Assembly: GCF_019970045.1 (NCBI RefSeq)
Contig: NZ_JAHXYI010000013.1
Location: 1 to 64,000, forward strand
DNA length: 64,000 nucleotides
Direction: 5' to 3'
Source of the DNA: Chryseobacterium sp. GVT01B
GTDB taxonomy: Bacteria > Bacteroidota > Bacteroidia > Flavobacteriales > Weeksellaceae
Made by a program: the position numbers and the translations under genes. Below, piece after piece: positions 34,609 through 43,577 of the stretch (its first letter is position 1; each line of letters opens with the position of its first letter). The notes beneath the pieces were generated by a model. It was not told the DNA's origin. It did not search any database and saw nothing but the letters and a program-made list of their open reading frames with translations.

Positions 34609-35147
34609 TGGACTGGTTTAGAATCTATTTTACCCTATTCTGTATTGCTTTTGGGGAAATCTTTTTACACGCGCAAACAATTACAGATTCTACTTCGGAA
34701 GTTGCTCAATTCGATTGTAAAATAATACAGAATAAGGAAAAACTGCAAAATAAAAACTTCATCAGTACTCCGGATTTGAGGCTGAGGGCGAACAATGAGG
34801 AATTAGTATATGCAGTGATGAAACTGGGAAAAAGAGGCCATAATATTTTTATGTATATCAGGATTATTGATGAAAATGTATGTATCAAGAAGGATCAGGT
34901 TCTGGAGATACAGTATACTAATGGCGAAAAAGTCAGTTATAAAAATGACCATTCCGTGAATTGTGATGGAATATTCGTGAGAAAATTTGATCAGAAAGAA
35001 ATAAAGAAAATCAGTGAAAACGAAATGACTGCCATCAAAATATATACCTATCAAAAAAACTATGAGTTTTTAGTCAGCAGCACCTTGAATTATGATATCA
35101 ATAATCAGATTCATTGTTTGGCTGCCTATAAGATGAAATCAACGTAG
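34608..35147 (+). CDS. Periplasmic T6SS-locus protein, TssP position
   Basis: 179 aa. N-terminal signal or membrane segment (about 5-24, ending L-H-A-Q), then a beta-rich domain with three Cys (F-D-C, N-V-C, N-C-D). Translationally coupled to tssO by a 1-bp overlap. In T6SSiii loci the gene after tssO is commonly tssP, and the size is about right, but I see no family motif that proves it. It is probably a periplasmic component of the envelope complex. Confidence 0.65.
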   Translation: MDWFRIYFTLFCIAFGEIFLHAQTITDSTSEVAQFDCKIIQNKEKLQNKNFISTPDLRLRANNEELVYAVMKLGKRGHNIFMYIRIIDENVCIKKDQVLEIQYTNGEKVSYKNDHSVNCDGIFVRKFDQKEIKKISENEMTAIKIYTYQKNYEFLVSSTLNYDINNQIHCLAAYKMKST

Positions 35148-35268
35148 GCTAAAGAATAAACATTATTAAGAGGAATGAAAAATTATCCAGATTAGTAAAA
35201 GTGTAGAATGAATACGTAGCTATCTAAAAACTTATGATTGCTTAAAAGCCATGTGAAAATATCATACA

Positions 35269-35697
35269 ATGAAAGGAATTTACTATAAAACACCTATAGA
35301 CTTTGCCAGTATAATGGATGAAAGAGGAGCTGAAAAGGTATCCATTGATCAATCTATCAGTCAGTATCTTTTTATTATCATCACAACACCTTTAGGAAGA
35401 TGCAAGTTTGATGACACGTTTGGAACTGAAATTTTTGAAGTCGACTTTGATCTTCCTAAAAGTGACAATTCCATTAAGGAATTTATCATCAGGACTGTAA
35501 CTGAATCCATTATTGAGCATGAGCACAGGCTATTACTGGAAGATATTGAGGTAGCAGTTAAGAATGCTGATATTGGAAAAACACAGAAAAAAAGAGTAAA
35601 GAAAAAAGTAATGGTATCAGTAAAAGGATTGGTTAAAGAAACTGACAGACCTTTCTTTTTTCAAAAATCATTTTTTATAGGTCCTCTCTCATATTAA
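35269..35697 (+). CDS. tssE: T6SS baseplate protein TssE (gp25-like)
   Basis: 142 aa. gp25/TssE pattern: S-I-S-Q-Y-L-F-I-I-I-T-T-P-L-G-R-C-K-F-D, then F-G-T-E-I-F and a charged helix E-F-I-I-R-T-V-T-E-S-I-I-E-H-E-H-R-L. It forms the sheath-docking wedge of the baseplate. A 121-bp gap separates it from the preceding gene, so it may begin a second transcript. It is followed by tssF after 5 bp. Confidence 0.85.
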   Translation: MKGIYYKTPIDFASIMDERGAEKVSIDQSISQYLFIIITTPLGRCKFDDTFGTEIFEVDFDLPKSDNSIKEFIIRTVTESIIEHEHRLLLEDIEVAVKNADIGKTQKKRVKKKVMVSVKGLVKETDRPFFFQKSFFIGPLSY

Positions 35698-35702
35698 GTC
35701 GT

Positions 35703-37526
35703 ATGAATCAAGAAAAAATAAAAGATAGAATATTTCGCAGAGCTGCAAAACTCTGGGGATATAATGAACTGGGATCGGATTCTTCTTTTGATCCGATTGT
35801 AGGCCTCATGTTATCAGCAACGGCCTCGGAACTTGAAAGGCTAGGGTTTGAATTGGAAAGCTCAAAAGCCCGTATTACGGAACGTGTCCTTGAAGTGTTG
35901 TTTCCAGAAGAGATTTCCGGCGTTGTCCCTGCAAGATCTCTGCTCCAGGTGTTTCCTATTGAAAATGGATCTAAAATATCGTTATATGATCATTTTAAAA
36001 TGGATAAAAAAGGGGCACAGGGGGCTAACCGTCATGAGACGGCAGATAAGGATATTTATTTCTGTCCTACAATAGAAACCACTCTGACTACGGCAAGAGT
36101 CAAGTATATTGCTCATGGTAAGGTTATAAAGCAGATTACGAATCCTTTTTCCGGGAGTGTATTACAGAAAAGTGAGAGACATATTCCGGCAGGTGAAATG
36201 TGGATTGGCATCCTTACCCGCGATAAGGAACCTCTGGAAGATCTTATGTTTTATATTGATATAGGCAGTCAATATAAAAAAGAATTATTTTCCCATTACA
36301 TTAAACAAGTCAAGGTATATTCCGGTGATCAGGAATTTGAGCTTACCAGGGGATATAATGCAGGCCATCGAGCAGTTGATTTTGAAGAGATTCTTGTTAA
36401 GAATTCTCTGGAGCTTGAGCATATATATCAAGATGTGAATGCATATTATCATTCCCGTTTTTTTACATTAAAGCAAAAAATAAAGCCTACAGCAAACAAC
36501 CGGAATGAAGAGCTTTTTACCCGATACTTTCCTAATTGCAGTCTTTCCGAGGAAGATGATCTCGTTTGGCTTAGACTTAAGTTTCCGGAAGCTGTTGATG
36601 ATGAAGTACTTCAAAATATCAGTATTATTCTTAATTGTGTTCCTGTTATTAACATATATAATATTAAGACTTACAGAAGGGCATTAGGGAGACTTGATAT
36701 TCTTCCGATTCAATCTGAAGATCATTTTTTAGCTTTGGATTATGTCTCAGATGACACAGGGCGAAGATTTGATGTAAAAAACTATTCTTCAGAAGGGGAT
36801 GGTGTTTCATCTGTTCTTAGAAAAGGAGGAGTATCCAGGTTTGACTGTCGTAATGCCTCGGAGCTACTTCAATATCTTTTAGAAGTAATCAAAGATGAGA
36901 CTGCTGCATTTTCAGCAATCGGAGGTGATTCAGCAAGAGAGATGCTTGTGCAGATCAGTCAGAATATAGCGGCTTTACATCAGCTTGCTCAGGAAAAGAA
37001 TTTTTCATACATCAATAACCCGTATCTGATCATAACAGGCAATACTTTAAAGTCTGAAGCTTCATATAATATTTCATATTGGAATACCCAAGCGGAAGAG
37101 GCTAATCACATCAGGCCGGGAACTTTGTTTGTTGCAGATCAACCCGGAACTCTGATGTGTGAAAGACATTCAATTATGATTACTACCTCATTGGGTGGAA
37201 GAAAGGGCCTCTCACCTCAAGATAAGATTTTAGAATTCAGAACAGCATTGCTAAGTAGAGGGAGAATGGTAACTCCAGCAGATATTAAAGAATCTGCCAT
37301 GAGACATTTTAAGAATACCATAACAGATGTTAAAATAGAGAAAGGAACCAAAAAAGAAGTTGCTTTAAAAGAAGGTTTTAGCAGAACAATTGATGTTCAT
37401 CTTTTTAGAAATCACATCCTTAAAGAGATTCATGAAGATGAATGGAAATACTTATGTGACAGTTTTCTACTCACACTCGAAAACAACTCTGTTCACATGC
37501 TTCCTTACAGGGTCTTTGAACATTAA
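35703..37526 (+). CDS. tssF: T6SS baseplate protein TssF
   Basis: 607 aa, normal length for TssF. The N-terminal segment has D-P-I-V-G-L-M-L-S-A-T-A-S-E-L-E-R-L and V-L-E-V-L-F-P-E-E-I-S-G-V-V-P-A-R-S, the typical helix-turn region where proteobacterial TssF has P-D-V-E-R-L. The large middle beta domains and a C-terminal helical part follow. TssF dimers with TssG form the baseplate wedge. It is tightly linked to tssE (5 bp). Confidence 0.85.
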   Translation: MNQEKIKDRIFRRAAKLWGYNELGSDSSFDPIVGLMLSATASELERLGFELESSKARITERVLEVLFPEEISGVVPARSLLQVFPIENGSKISLYDHFKMDKKGAQGANRHETADKDIYFCPTIETTLTTARVKYIAHGKVIKQITNPFSGSVLQKSERHIPAGEMWIGILTRDKEPLEDLMFYIDIGSQYKKELFSHYIKQVKVYSGDQEFELTRGYNAGHRAVDFEEILVKNSLELEHIYQDVNAYYHSRFFTLKQKIKPTANNRNEELFTRYFPNCSLSEEDDLVWLRLKFPEAVDDEVLQNISIILNCVPVINIYNIKTYRRALGRLDILPIQSEDHFLALDYVSDDTGRRFDVKNYSSEGDGVSSVLRKGGVSRFDCRNASELLQYLLEVIKDETAAFSAIGGDSAREMLVQISQNIAALHQLAQEKNFSYINNPYLIITGNTLKSEASYNISYWNTQAEEANHIRPGTLFVADQPGTLMCERHSIMITTSLGGRKGLSPQDKILEFRTALLSRGRMVTPADIKESAMRHFKNTITDVKIEKGTKKEVALKEGFSRTIDVHLFRNHILKEIHEDEWKYLCDSFLLTLENNSVHMLPYRVFEH

Positions 37527-37608
37527 GGATATTGTTAATGAAGGGCAGATCAAGATTTAATCGTGACTGTATAAAGATTATAAATATAATAATTAAAAAA
37601 TACATACT

Positions 37609-38058
37609 ATGTTACTAAACAAAGGAATTGGAGGGAACGAAGTTCCACCAGAAGTAAGTGAATCCATTTTCGAAATTCCTCAGAACAGGACGTTATTGGC
37701 TCAGAAACTAACAGCTCATGATCCTGTTAAACCTGAATTGGTTGAAGGGTTAGATACTGTAGAAAAAGTCTTTGAACATTTTAAACCAGAAATTAAAGTT
37801 GATTTTGTAGATGAGAATGGCGCTTCTAAAATAGAATCGCTCAAATTTAATAATCTTGGAGATTTCGGAATAAAAGGGATTACCAAGCAAAGTGATTTCT
37901 TATCAGGACTAGAAACTGAAAAAAATCAATACCAACAGATTATCAGGCAACTGAAAACCAATAAAATATTAAAAGCAGCCATAGAAGATCCTGATGCCCG
38001 AAAAGCTTTATACAGCACTTTGCAATCGTTGATTCTGGAATTGGAAAATAATAAATAA
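37609..38058 (+). CDS. tssB: T6SS contractile sheath small subunit TssB
   Basis: 149 aa. The conserved N-terminal basic/helical part and the segment I-K-V-D-F-V-D-E, then F-N-N-L-G-D-F-G-I-K-G-I, match TssB (VipA). The C-terminal helix L-K-T-N-K-I-L-K-A-A-I-E is the TssC-binding region. It pairs with TssC, encoded 11 bp later, to form the contractile sheath. An 82-bp gap after tssF contains an A-rich leader, possibly a promoter or processing site. Confidence 0.9.
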   Translation: MLLNKGIGGNEVPPEVSESIFEIPQNRTLLAQKLTAHDPVKPELVEGLDTVEKVFEHFKPEIKVDFVDENGASKIESLKFNNLGDFGIKGITKQSDFLSGLETEKNQYQQIIRQLKTNKILKAAIEDPDARKALYSTLQSLILELENNK

Positions 38059-38069
38059 AAATAGGTGTT

Positions 38070-39428
38070 ATGGACAAGCAACAACAAATGCAACAACATA
38101 CCGGTCAGGAAAGATTTAAAGAGCAATATATTGTATCAGATAATCTGGCAGCCTTAGCCCGCTATGGAGGTTTTGACCTACTGGAAATCTCCATTGACGG
38201 AGTACAGAATATTAATCCAGACAGAAAAGCCAGAAAAAGAATTTTTTTAACCGAGCCAGGTAAAGAAAAAGAAAGGGAGACTTTGAAAAAAACTCTGAAA
38301 CTATGGGAAAGTTTACTTGCTAACAGCGAATCTTTATCCGATATGGTTACAGATTGTGAAGAAAGAAAAAAAATTGCGGAACAGCTGTTGGTAAATAATT
38401 TGTCAAAAGCTATTGATGATACTAGAGAAATAGAGGCTAATTACAGGACTGTTGCCTTATTCTACAAAAATACGGAATCGGCTAAGGTAAAAAATATTAC
38501 CATTGTCAATGCAACACTTGAACAATTAAAAGATCTGGATAATACACGTTTTATCGACACTATACATACTGAGCTTACTGATAACTATGATCGTCTTGAT
38601 CTTAAAAATAATTATGGGATTTTAGTTATTCCAGGGTATCTGGGATCTAACAAAGTAATAGAGAAATGGGCAAAACTGGTATATGAAAACAAAGTAATGC
38701 TTGTTACTGATTTTGAACACCTTGATGAGCCTGATGATGTAATGGAAATGTTTGATCAGGCTTATCTTACGGGAGGAGATGTATTCAGATCAAATGTTCT
38801 GATGACCTGCAATTGGCTTGTTGGAAGAGGAAGATTTGAAGAAATTGAGGAGCGTGAAAATATGTATATACCGCCTTCTACTGCATTAGCAGGGAAGATC
38901 TATAAAACACTGATGTCACAGGTTACAGCGGGGAAAAAATTCGGAGGAATTAATGAAGTGGAGGGAGTAAAATTTGATCTTAAGAAAAGTGAAATTGCTA
39001 ATCTTGAGAATCTTGGTCTTATTCCTATGGTCAATGAATATGGAAAGGTAATGGCCTTTTCAGGAAAGACTTTGTTTAATGGAGATAATTTAGGGCTACA
39101 AACGTATTCTGTAGTACGGGTTTTTGATTATGTTACTAAAGTTTTGATGGATTTTTTGAACAGAAGAGCCTTCGAAAATTTTACAGCGGTGACCCGTAAA
39201 GAGATAATGAATCAGATTGTAGGTTTTCTGGACAGCATTGCCGGGCCTGGAAAATTAATAGAAAATTTTGAAATCAAGAGATTTGAACAGGATCCGGTTC
39301 AAAAGGACAGAATTCATCTTGATATTCATATGAAGCCCTATTTCCCTGCTAAAAACTTTTTGATCAAGATGGATGGGCACAAAGGTGACCAGGGTAACGA
39401 ATGGGATACCGAATATAAACAAAATTAA
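38070..39428 (+). CDS. tssC: T6SS contractile sheath large subunit TssC
   Basis: 452 aa. TssC (VipB) features: N-G-S-like start, L-W-E-S-L-L near residue 73, R-S-N-V-L-M-T-C-N-W-L-V-G near 240, and G-K-I-Y-K-T-L-M-S-Q-V. A C-terminal S-Y-x-V-V-R region (T-Y-S-V-V-R-V-F-D-Y) is followed by a long helix (I-M-N-Q-I-V-G-F-L). It forms the sheath with TssB. The following 311 bp carry no gene, which gives hcp its own leader. Confidence 0.95.
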   Translation: MDKQQQMQQHTGQERFKEQYIVSDNLAALARYGGFDLLEISIDGVQNINPDRKARKRIFLTEPGKEKERETLKKTLKLWESLLANSESLSDMVTDCEERKKIAEQLLVNNLSKAIDDTREIEANYRTVALFYKNTESAKVKNITIVNATLEQLKDLDNTRFIDTIHTELTDNYDRLDLKNNYGILVIPGYLGSNKVIEKWAKLVYENKVMLVTDFEHLDEPDDVMEMFDQAYLTGGDVFRSNVLMTCNWLVGRGRFEEIEERENMYIPPSTALAGKIYKTLMSQVTAGKKFGGINEVEGVKFDLKKSEIANLENLGLIPMVNEYGKVMAFSGKTLFNGDNLGLQTYSVVRVFDYVTKVLMDFLNRRAFENFTAVTRKEIMNQIVGFLDSIAGPGKLIENFEIKRFEQDPVQKDRIHLDIHMKPYFPAKNFLIKMDGHKGDQGNEWDTEYKQN

Positions 39429-39739
39429 GAGGACATTTTTCTATTGTTGAATCCTTCCGGAACTTGTCTTGTAGGATGATATGTAATCATTATGAGCTTT
39501 TCGCCTCATGATTATAAAGTAATGATTTTTCAGAGTTTCTATCCGAAGATTATTTATTAAACTGATTGATACAAAACACCAAATGTAATTTGGATCTCAA
39601 ATAAAAATTACAAACTGCCTGAACTTGCTTTAACAACAAATATCTTTAAGGTTCCCGGCCTTCAAAGCTATTGCAAAAGGAGCTTGTTTAGGAAAGTATT
39701 GTATTTCAAATATTTATTAACCATTAAATTTTTAACATT
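39429..39739 (+). promoter_or_regulatory. Long leader upstream of hcp1 with two inverted repeats
   Basis: Contains TAATCATTATGAG...CTCATGATTA (39487-39515), whose TCATGATT half equals the half-site of the operator at 30189. It also has a CCAAAT/ATTTGG dyad near 39580-39594. A separate hcp promoter is likely here, consistent with the high Hcp demand of T6SS. No ORF. Confidence 0.4.
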
Positions 39740-40126
39740 ATGTCATTTAAAGCTAAGTTAAAAGTAGCTGGTAAAGAGTATAACATACTTAAGGTAAGCT
39801 ACGGATTATTTCAGGAAACTGATGCAACGGGAAGACCTTCCACTATTACAAGAGGAGGAAAAATTGATATTGTAATAGAAGGAACGGGTGCTACAGATCT
39901 TTTCGAATGGATGACCAATTCTTTTGAAAGAAAGGATGGAAGTATTGTATTTGCAAAGCGGGACAGCGATGCAACTCTCAAAGAATTGAAATTCACAGAG
40001 GGATATCTGGTAAAGCACAATGAAGATTTTGATTCTAGGGGAGATAATCCGTTGACTGAAGCATTTACGATTTCATCCAGAAAAATCGAAATGGGAACGG
40101 GGGCCTATGAAAATGAATGGGTATAA
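39740..40126 (+). CDS. tssD: T6SS tube protein Hcp (TssD), copy 1
   Basis: 128 aa, short beta-barrel Hcp of the Bacteroidota type. Start S-F-K-A-K-L-K-V-A-G-K-E-Y-N-I-L, then Y-G-L-F-Q-E-T-D, F-E-W-M-T-N and the C-terminal E-A-F-T-I-S-S-R-K-I. Hexameric rings stack inside the sheath and are fired. It has its own leader, and a strong hairpin follows the gene. Confidence 0.92.
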   Translation: MSFKAKLKVAGKEYNILKVSYGLFQETDATGRPSTITRGGKIDIVIEGTGATDLFEWMTNSFERKDGSIVFAKRDSDATLKELKFTEGYLVKHNEDFDSRGDNPLTEAFTISSRKIEMGTGAYENEWV

Positions 40127-40134
40127 ACCCTGAA

Positions 40135-40169
40135 GATAAGCAGTAGTAATATGTTTACTGCTGCTTATC
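40135..40169 (+). terminator. Strong stem-loop between the two hcp genes
   Basis: 15-bp stem (40135-40149 with 40155-40169, one G-U pair) and 5-nt loop, followed by weak TTATTA. It probably acts as an attenuator or mRNA stabiliser giving more hcp1 than downstream message. Confidence 0.65.
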
Positions 40170-40212
40170 TTATTACTATACATTTATTATTTTAATCATA
40201 AGCTAATCTATT

Positions 40213-40599
40213 ATGTCATTTTTATCCAAATTAGAATTAGATGGTATTACTTATAACATTCTTGAATGTCAATATGGTTTTACCCAAGCAACAGATAATA
40301 CGGGGAAACCCCAAGGTATACCACAGGGTGGAGAGATTATTATTAAGATTGAGAGTACAGGAAATTCTGAACTATTGAGCTGGATGTTGGATCATGATCA
40401 GACGAAAAACGGTAAAATTATTTATTATCGTCGCGATGCTATCAGTAAACTTCAGGAATTGGTTTTTGAAAAAGCTTACTGCATCGGATTTCAAGAAAAA
40501 TTTGATGCGAACAGTAGCCAGCCTTTACAAATTGAGATGCGCATGATTGCTAGGAAATTCGATCTGAATAATGCAGTCCATGAGAAAATGTGGAAATAA
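40213..40599 (+). CDS. tssD: T6SS tube protein Hcp (TssD), copy 2
   Basis: 128 aa, collinear with copy 1 but clearly diverged: S-F-L-S-K-L-E-L-D-G-I-T-Y-N-I-L, Y-G-F-T-Q-A-T-D, L-S-W-M-L-D and M-R-M-I-A-R-K-F. Only the structural positions are retained, so it may form the ring next to the spike or carry a specific effector rather than the bulk tube. It lies 53 bp upstream of vgrG, which supports a spike-proximal role. Confidence 0.88.
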   Translation: MSFLSKLELDGITYNILECQYGFTQATDNTGKPQGIPQGGEIIIKIESTGNSELLSWMLDHDQTKNGKIIYYRRDAISKLQELVFEKAYCIGFQEKFDANSSQPLQIEMRMIARKFDLNNAVHEKMWK

Positions 40600-40651
40600 C
40601 GAGTATGTTGAGTATATGTAGTATTAAGTAAATTTTCAATACAATTTTGTC

Positions 40652-42721
40652 ATGTCTAAAAATATATACAGCCCTGTATCATCTGATAACTCATCAAATG
40701 TATCAGATGAAACCTTATCAGCAAAGAATTCTTCCTTCCAGTTGTTGAATTCTGTCATGAAAGCAAAAGAAAGTCCTTTAGTATATTGTACATTAATGCT
40801 TAATGGAAAGCCTTTTCTTGATAAATCAAGTTTTTCTTTGGAACTGAATCAGGTTACTAATGATCATGATTGTTTTAACATCATTGTTCCTGATGATGCA
40901 CTTGATAGTTTTGATGGTTATGTTATGGAAAACTCTAAAAATATCCTTGGGAAAAGCATCACTATTTATTTTCATCGTTTTGGAAATGTAAGGCAGTCTT
41001 TTAATGGCATTATTACCAATATTAAAAATAGAAAAGAAAATGGGTACGGTACATTGATAATAACTGGTAGTGCACCAACAATGCTTCTGGAAAACGGTAA
41101 AGCTTGTCATAGTTTTGAGAATAGAAAACTTGATGAGATTATCAAAGAAATAACAGAGGAACATTCAGATATCAAAATAGTTATTGAAAATCTGAACACT
41201 AAATATACCTTGCCTTATACGGTACAATATAAGGAATCAGATTATCAATTTATCAGAAGACTTGCCCTACGATATGGAGAATATTTTTATTATAATGGGC
41301 AAGAATTAATATTCGGTAACAAAGTACAGGCCACTGTAATTCTTGAAGAAAATATTGATCTTATTGAAGTTGAATTTGAGCTAAATATCAAGCCTCAAAA
41401 GTTTGAATACACTGTGTACGATTCAAGAAAGGGGGACAATATGAAAGCAAAATCTTCTTCCATTCGTTCACAATATAAAGAAAATTACTTTCAGGCAATT
41501 GCTATTAATGCTTCTAAGGAAGTATATAAAAAGGAACAGCAAATGTTGTTCAATTATAGTGGTATTGGAAATGTCACTGAGAAAGAGCTTAAGGAGGCTG
41601 TAACGAAAGAGAAAGAAACCCGAGAGAATTTGGTTTGGGTAAAAGGAAAAAGTAAAGACCCCGCGGTAAAGATAGGTGGAAGGGTCCAGTTAATTGATAT
41701 TAATGGAAAGGCAATGGAAACTTACCGGATTACTGAAATTACTCATTATCATGATGGAAATATTTATTATAATGAATTTTGTGGATCTCCGGATCTGTAT
41801 ATTGCTCCTTATCAGGATGGTGAGGCTGTTCCCGTTGGAGAACAACAATCAGCCAGGGTTGTAGATAATAATGATCCTTTGGGAATGGGAAGAGTAAGGG
41901 TTCAGTTTCCTTGGCAGGAGAGCAAAGGAACCACTTCTCCATGGCTTCGTTTGTTGCAGCCTCATGGAGGTGATGGAAAGGGTTTTTATTTTGTACCGGA
42001 AAAAGGAGAAGAAATTTCTGTAGGATTTGAGAGTAACAATGCTGAAAAACCTTACGTTATGGGAAGCCATTATAATGGGGCAGAAAAAAGCGGGTATCAG
42101 ACGGAAAATAATACAAAAAAAGTGATTCAAACCCGGAGCGGAAATCGTATTGAGATGGATGATGAAGCGGGGAGTATCACCATAAGAGACGCCAGTAACA
42201 ATACTATTGTTATGGATGGCAAAGGCAATATAGAAATAAATGCACCTAAAACGATTCATCTTACGGCAGGAGCGGAAATTAAAATGGTGGCCGGAGCTAA
42301 AATATCAGTTGCGACTGTTAATATGGAGCAGGCGATAGCCAATAAACTGGAAACAACTGCTGTTCAGATCAGTTCTAAAGCTATAGCAAAAATCGAACAG
42401 TCAGCCTTGGAAATTATGACAAGTGGTGAAAAGAAACTTGATCTAAAAACTAAAGAACTTACACTGAAAGCTGAAGAGAAATTAATGATGCATTCAGATA
42501 AGGAGGCTATTGTCAATGGCAAATCCACAGTGGGTATAAAAGGTGGTAAAATCAATATGGATAATAAACCTAAAGGACCAGAAAAAACTAAACAAGAAAA
42601 AGATTTGGACAAGGTAAAAGAGATTGGATTGGACAAAATTATTCCCACGAGTGTTGATAAAGGAGTGGAATATGTGGACAAGTATAAAAAATTAACAACG
42701 GATTCTACGGTAAAAAAGTAG
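40652..42721 (+). CDS. tssI: T6SS spike protein VgrG (TssI)
   Basis: 689 aa. The N-terminal gp27-like part (about 30-390) has V-Q-Y-K-E-S-D-Y-Q-F-I-R-R-L-A and Y-G-E-Y-F-Y-Y-N-G. The gp5 OB-fold (about 395-430) has A-R-V-V-D-N-N-D-P-L-G-M-G-R-V-R-V-Q-F-P-W, then P-W-L-R and G-G-D-G-K-G-F-Y-F-V-P-E-K-G-E. The triple-stranded beta-helix spike runs to about 600. The C-terminal 90 residues are Lys-rich and helical, too short and plain to call a toxin; they may recruit an effector. It sits 83 bp before the PAAR-like gene. Confidence 0.93.
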   Translation: MSKNIYSPVSSDNSSNVSDETLSAKNSSFQLLNSVMKAKESPLVYCTLMLNGKPFLDKSSFSLELNQVTNDHDCFNIIVPDDALDSFDGYVMENSKNILGKSITIYFHRFGNVRQSFNGIITNIKNRKENGYGTLIITGSAPTMLLENGKACHSFENRKLDEIIKEITEEHSDIKIVIENLNTKYTLPYTVQYKESDYQFIRRLALRYGEYFYYNGQELIFGNKVQATVILEENIDLIEVEFELNIKPQKFEYTVYDSRKGDNMKAKSSSIRSQYKENYFQAIAINASKEVYKKEQQMLFNYSGIGNVTEKELKEAVTKEKETRENLVWVKGKSKDPAVKIGGRVQLIDINGKAMETYRITEITHYHDGNIYYNEFCGSPDLYIAPYQDGEAVPVGEQQSARVVDNNDPLGMGRVRVQFPWQESKGTTSPWLRLLQPHGGDGKGFYFVPEKGEEISVGFESNNAEKPYVMGSHYNGAEKSGYQTENNTKKVIQTRSGNRIEMDDEAGSITIRDASNNTIVMDGKGNIEINAPKTIHLTAGAEIKMVAGAKISVATVNMEQAIANKLETTAVQISSKAIAKIEQSALEIMTSGEKKLDLKTKELTLKAEEKLMMHSDKEAIVNGKSTVGIKGGKINMDNKPKGPEKTKQEKDLDKVKEIGLDKIIPTSVDKGVEYVDKYKKLTTDSTVKK

Positions 42722-42804
42722 AATAAGTTTGTAATCGTACTATTGGATTTCTAAAAATTCATCAAAAGTACAAATCAATATATTAAAACTAAATTCCGAG
42801 AGAT

Positions 42805-43143
42805 ATGCCACAGATAATCACAGAAAAAGCTACTTTATCATGTGATAAAGGAGCAGCACCTTCATCTTTGAAGGTTACAAGTAATTGCTTTTACCATGCA
42901 GACTGTAAGCTAATTGCTACAGAAGAGGATAAGCAGACCGAAATCAATATTGGTTCATTCGGGATGTGCTCCGTTACCAAAATAAAATGCATACCTGTTA
43001 TTGCCAAGTGGGAGAATACAGCGAAGGATTCATGTATTAATAATCACAAAATTCTTACAGATAAAAGCACATGTCATTGTGGTACAGGTGGTAAAATTTC
43101 TGTTATGAATAAGGGGCATGGAGAAAAGCATGATGTTGAATAA
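42805..43143 (+). CDS. PAAR-like spike tip (DUF4280 type)
   Basis: 112 aa with seven or eight Cys. Pattern: A-T-L-S-C-D-K-G near the start, F-G-M-C, I-K-C-I-P-V, then D-K-S-T-C-H-C-G-T-G-G-K-I and a terminal G-H-G-E-K-H. DUF4280/PAAR-like proteins cap the VgrG spike, with a metal at the tip. It is the last gene of the T6SS cluster here; no toxin domain is fused. A weak AT-rich hairpin follows at about 43156-43177. Confidence 0.8.
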   Translation: MPQIITEKATLSCDKGAAPSSLKVTSNCFYHADCKLIATEEDKQTEINIGSFGMCSVTKIKCIPVIAKWENTAKDSCINNHKILTDKSTCHCGTGGKISVMNKGHGEKHDVE

Positions 43144-43238
43144 ATGAATACGTTTCTTTTATTTAGAAAATAAAAGACTTGTCATGACTTTTTCCCTTTT
43201 ATAATGATCAGCTGCTTCTTAGTCTGATTAGTTGAAAA

Positions 43239-43306
43239 ATTACATTTTTTTAGTGATAATACGACCTTGATTCAACAGAATTTTAAAAATGAACTGTTTA
43301 CATTTG
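43239..43306 (+). promoter_or_regulatory. Direct-repeat promoter 8
   Basis: ATTACA (43239) and ACGACC (43261) at exactly 60 and 38 bp before TACATTTG (43299-43306). Confidence 0.65.
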
Positions 43307-43312
43307 TTGTGT

Positions 43313-43455
43313 TAATAATCTAATTATTAATTCTTTATTGCAGTATTATGGTATCTGATACAATGATTCTCATTCTGTATGTTCCTCCAGATACGCGGCA
43401 TCCCCGAAAATACTGAAATAAGAAAGAGATCTGCTTTATCAGCAGATCCCCTTTG
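43313..43455 (+). ncRNA. Candidate non-coding unit from direct-repeat promoter 8
   Basis: About 140 nt without a credible ORF, ending in the hairpin GATCTGC/GCAGATC near 43428-43450, which is followed by CCCTTT (a weak terminator). The Crp gene begins 120 bp further on, so this could also be its leader. Confidence 0.35.
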
Positions 43456-43511
43456 CCTGTTTAATAGTACATGTTTTCCAAGCATATACTTTATTTTACT
43501 GGCTTTCTTTC

Positions 43512-43529
43512 AGTATCAAAGCTGATACT
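43512..43529. promoter_or_regulatory. Palindrome upstream of the Crp-family gene
   Basis: AGTATCA, 4-nt spacer, TGATACT, 50 bp before the start codon; a candidate operator, possibly autoregulatory. Confidence 0.4.
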
Positions 43530-43577
43530 AAAACTATAACCTAAGTAATTTTATTCAACTTTTTTAAAAGGAGTAGT

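Noticed and set aside
42420..42721. Toxin domain fused to the C-terminus of VgrG
   Set aside because: The last 90 residues are a simple Lys-rich helical tail without catalytic motifs.
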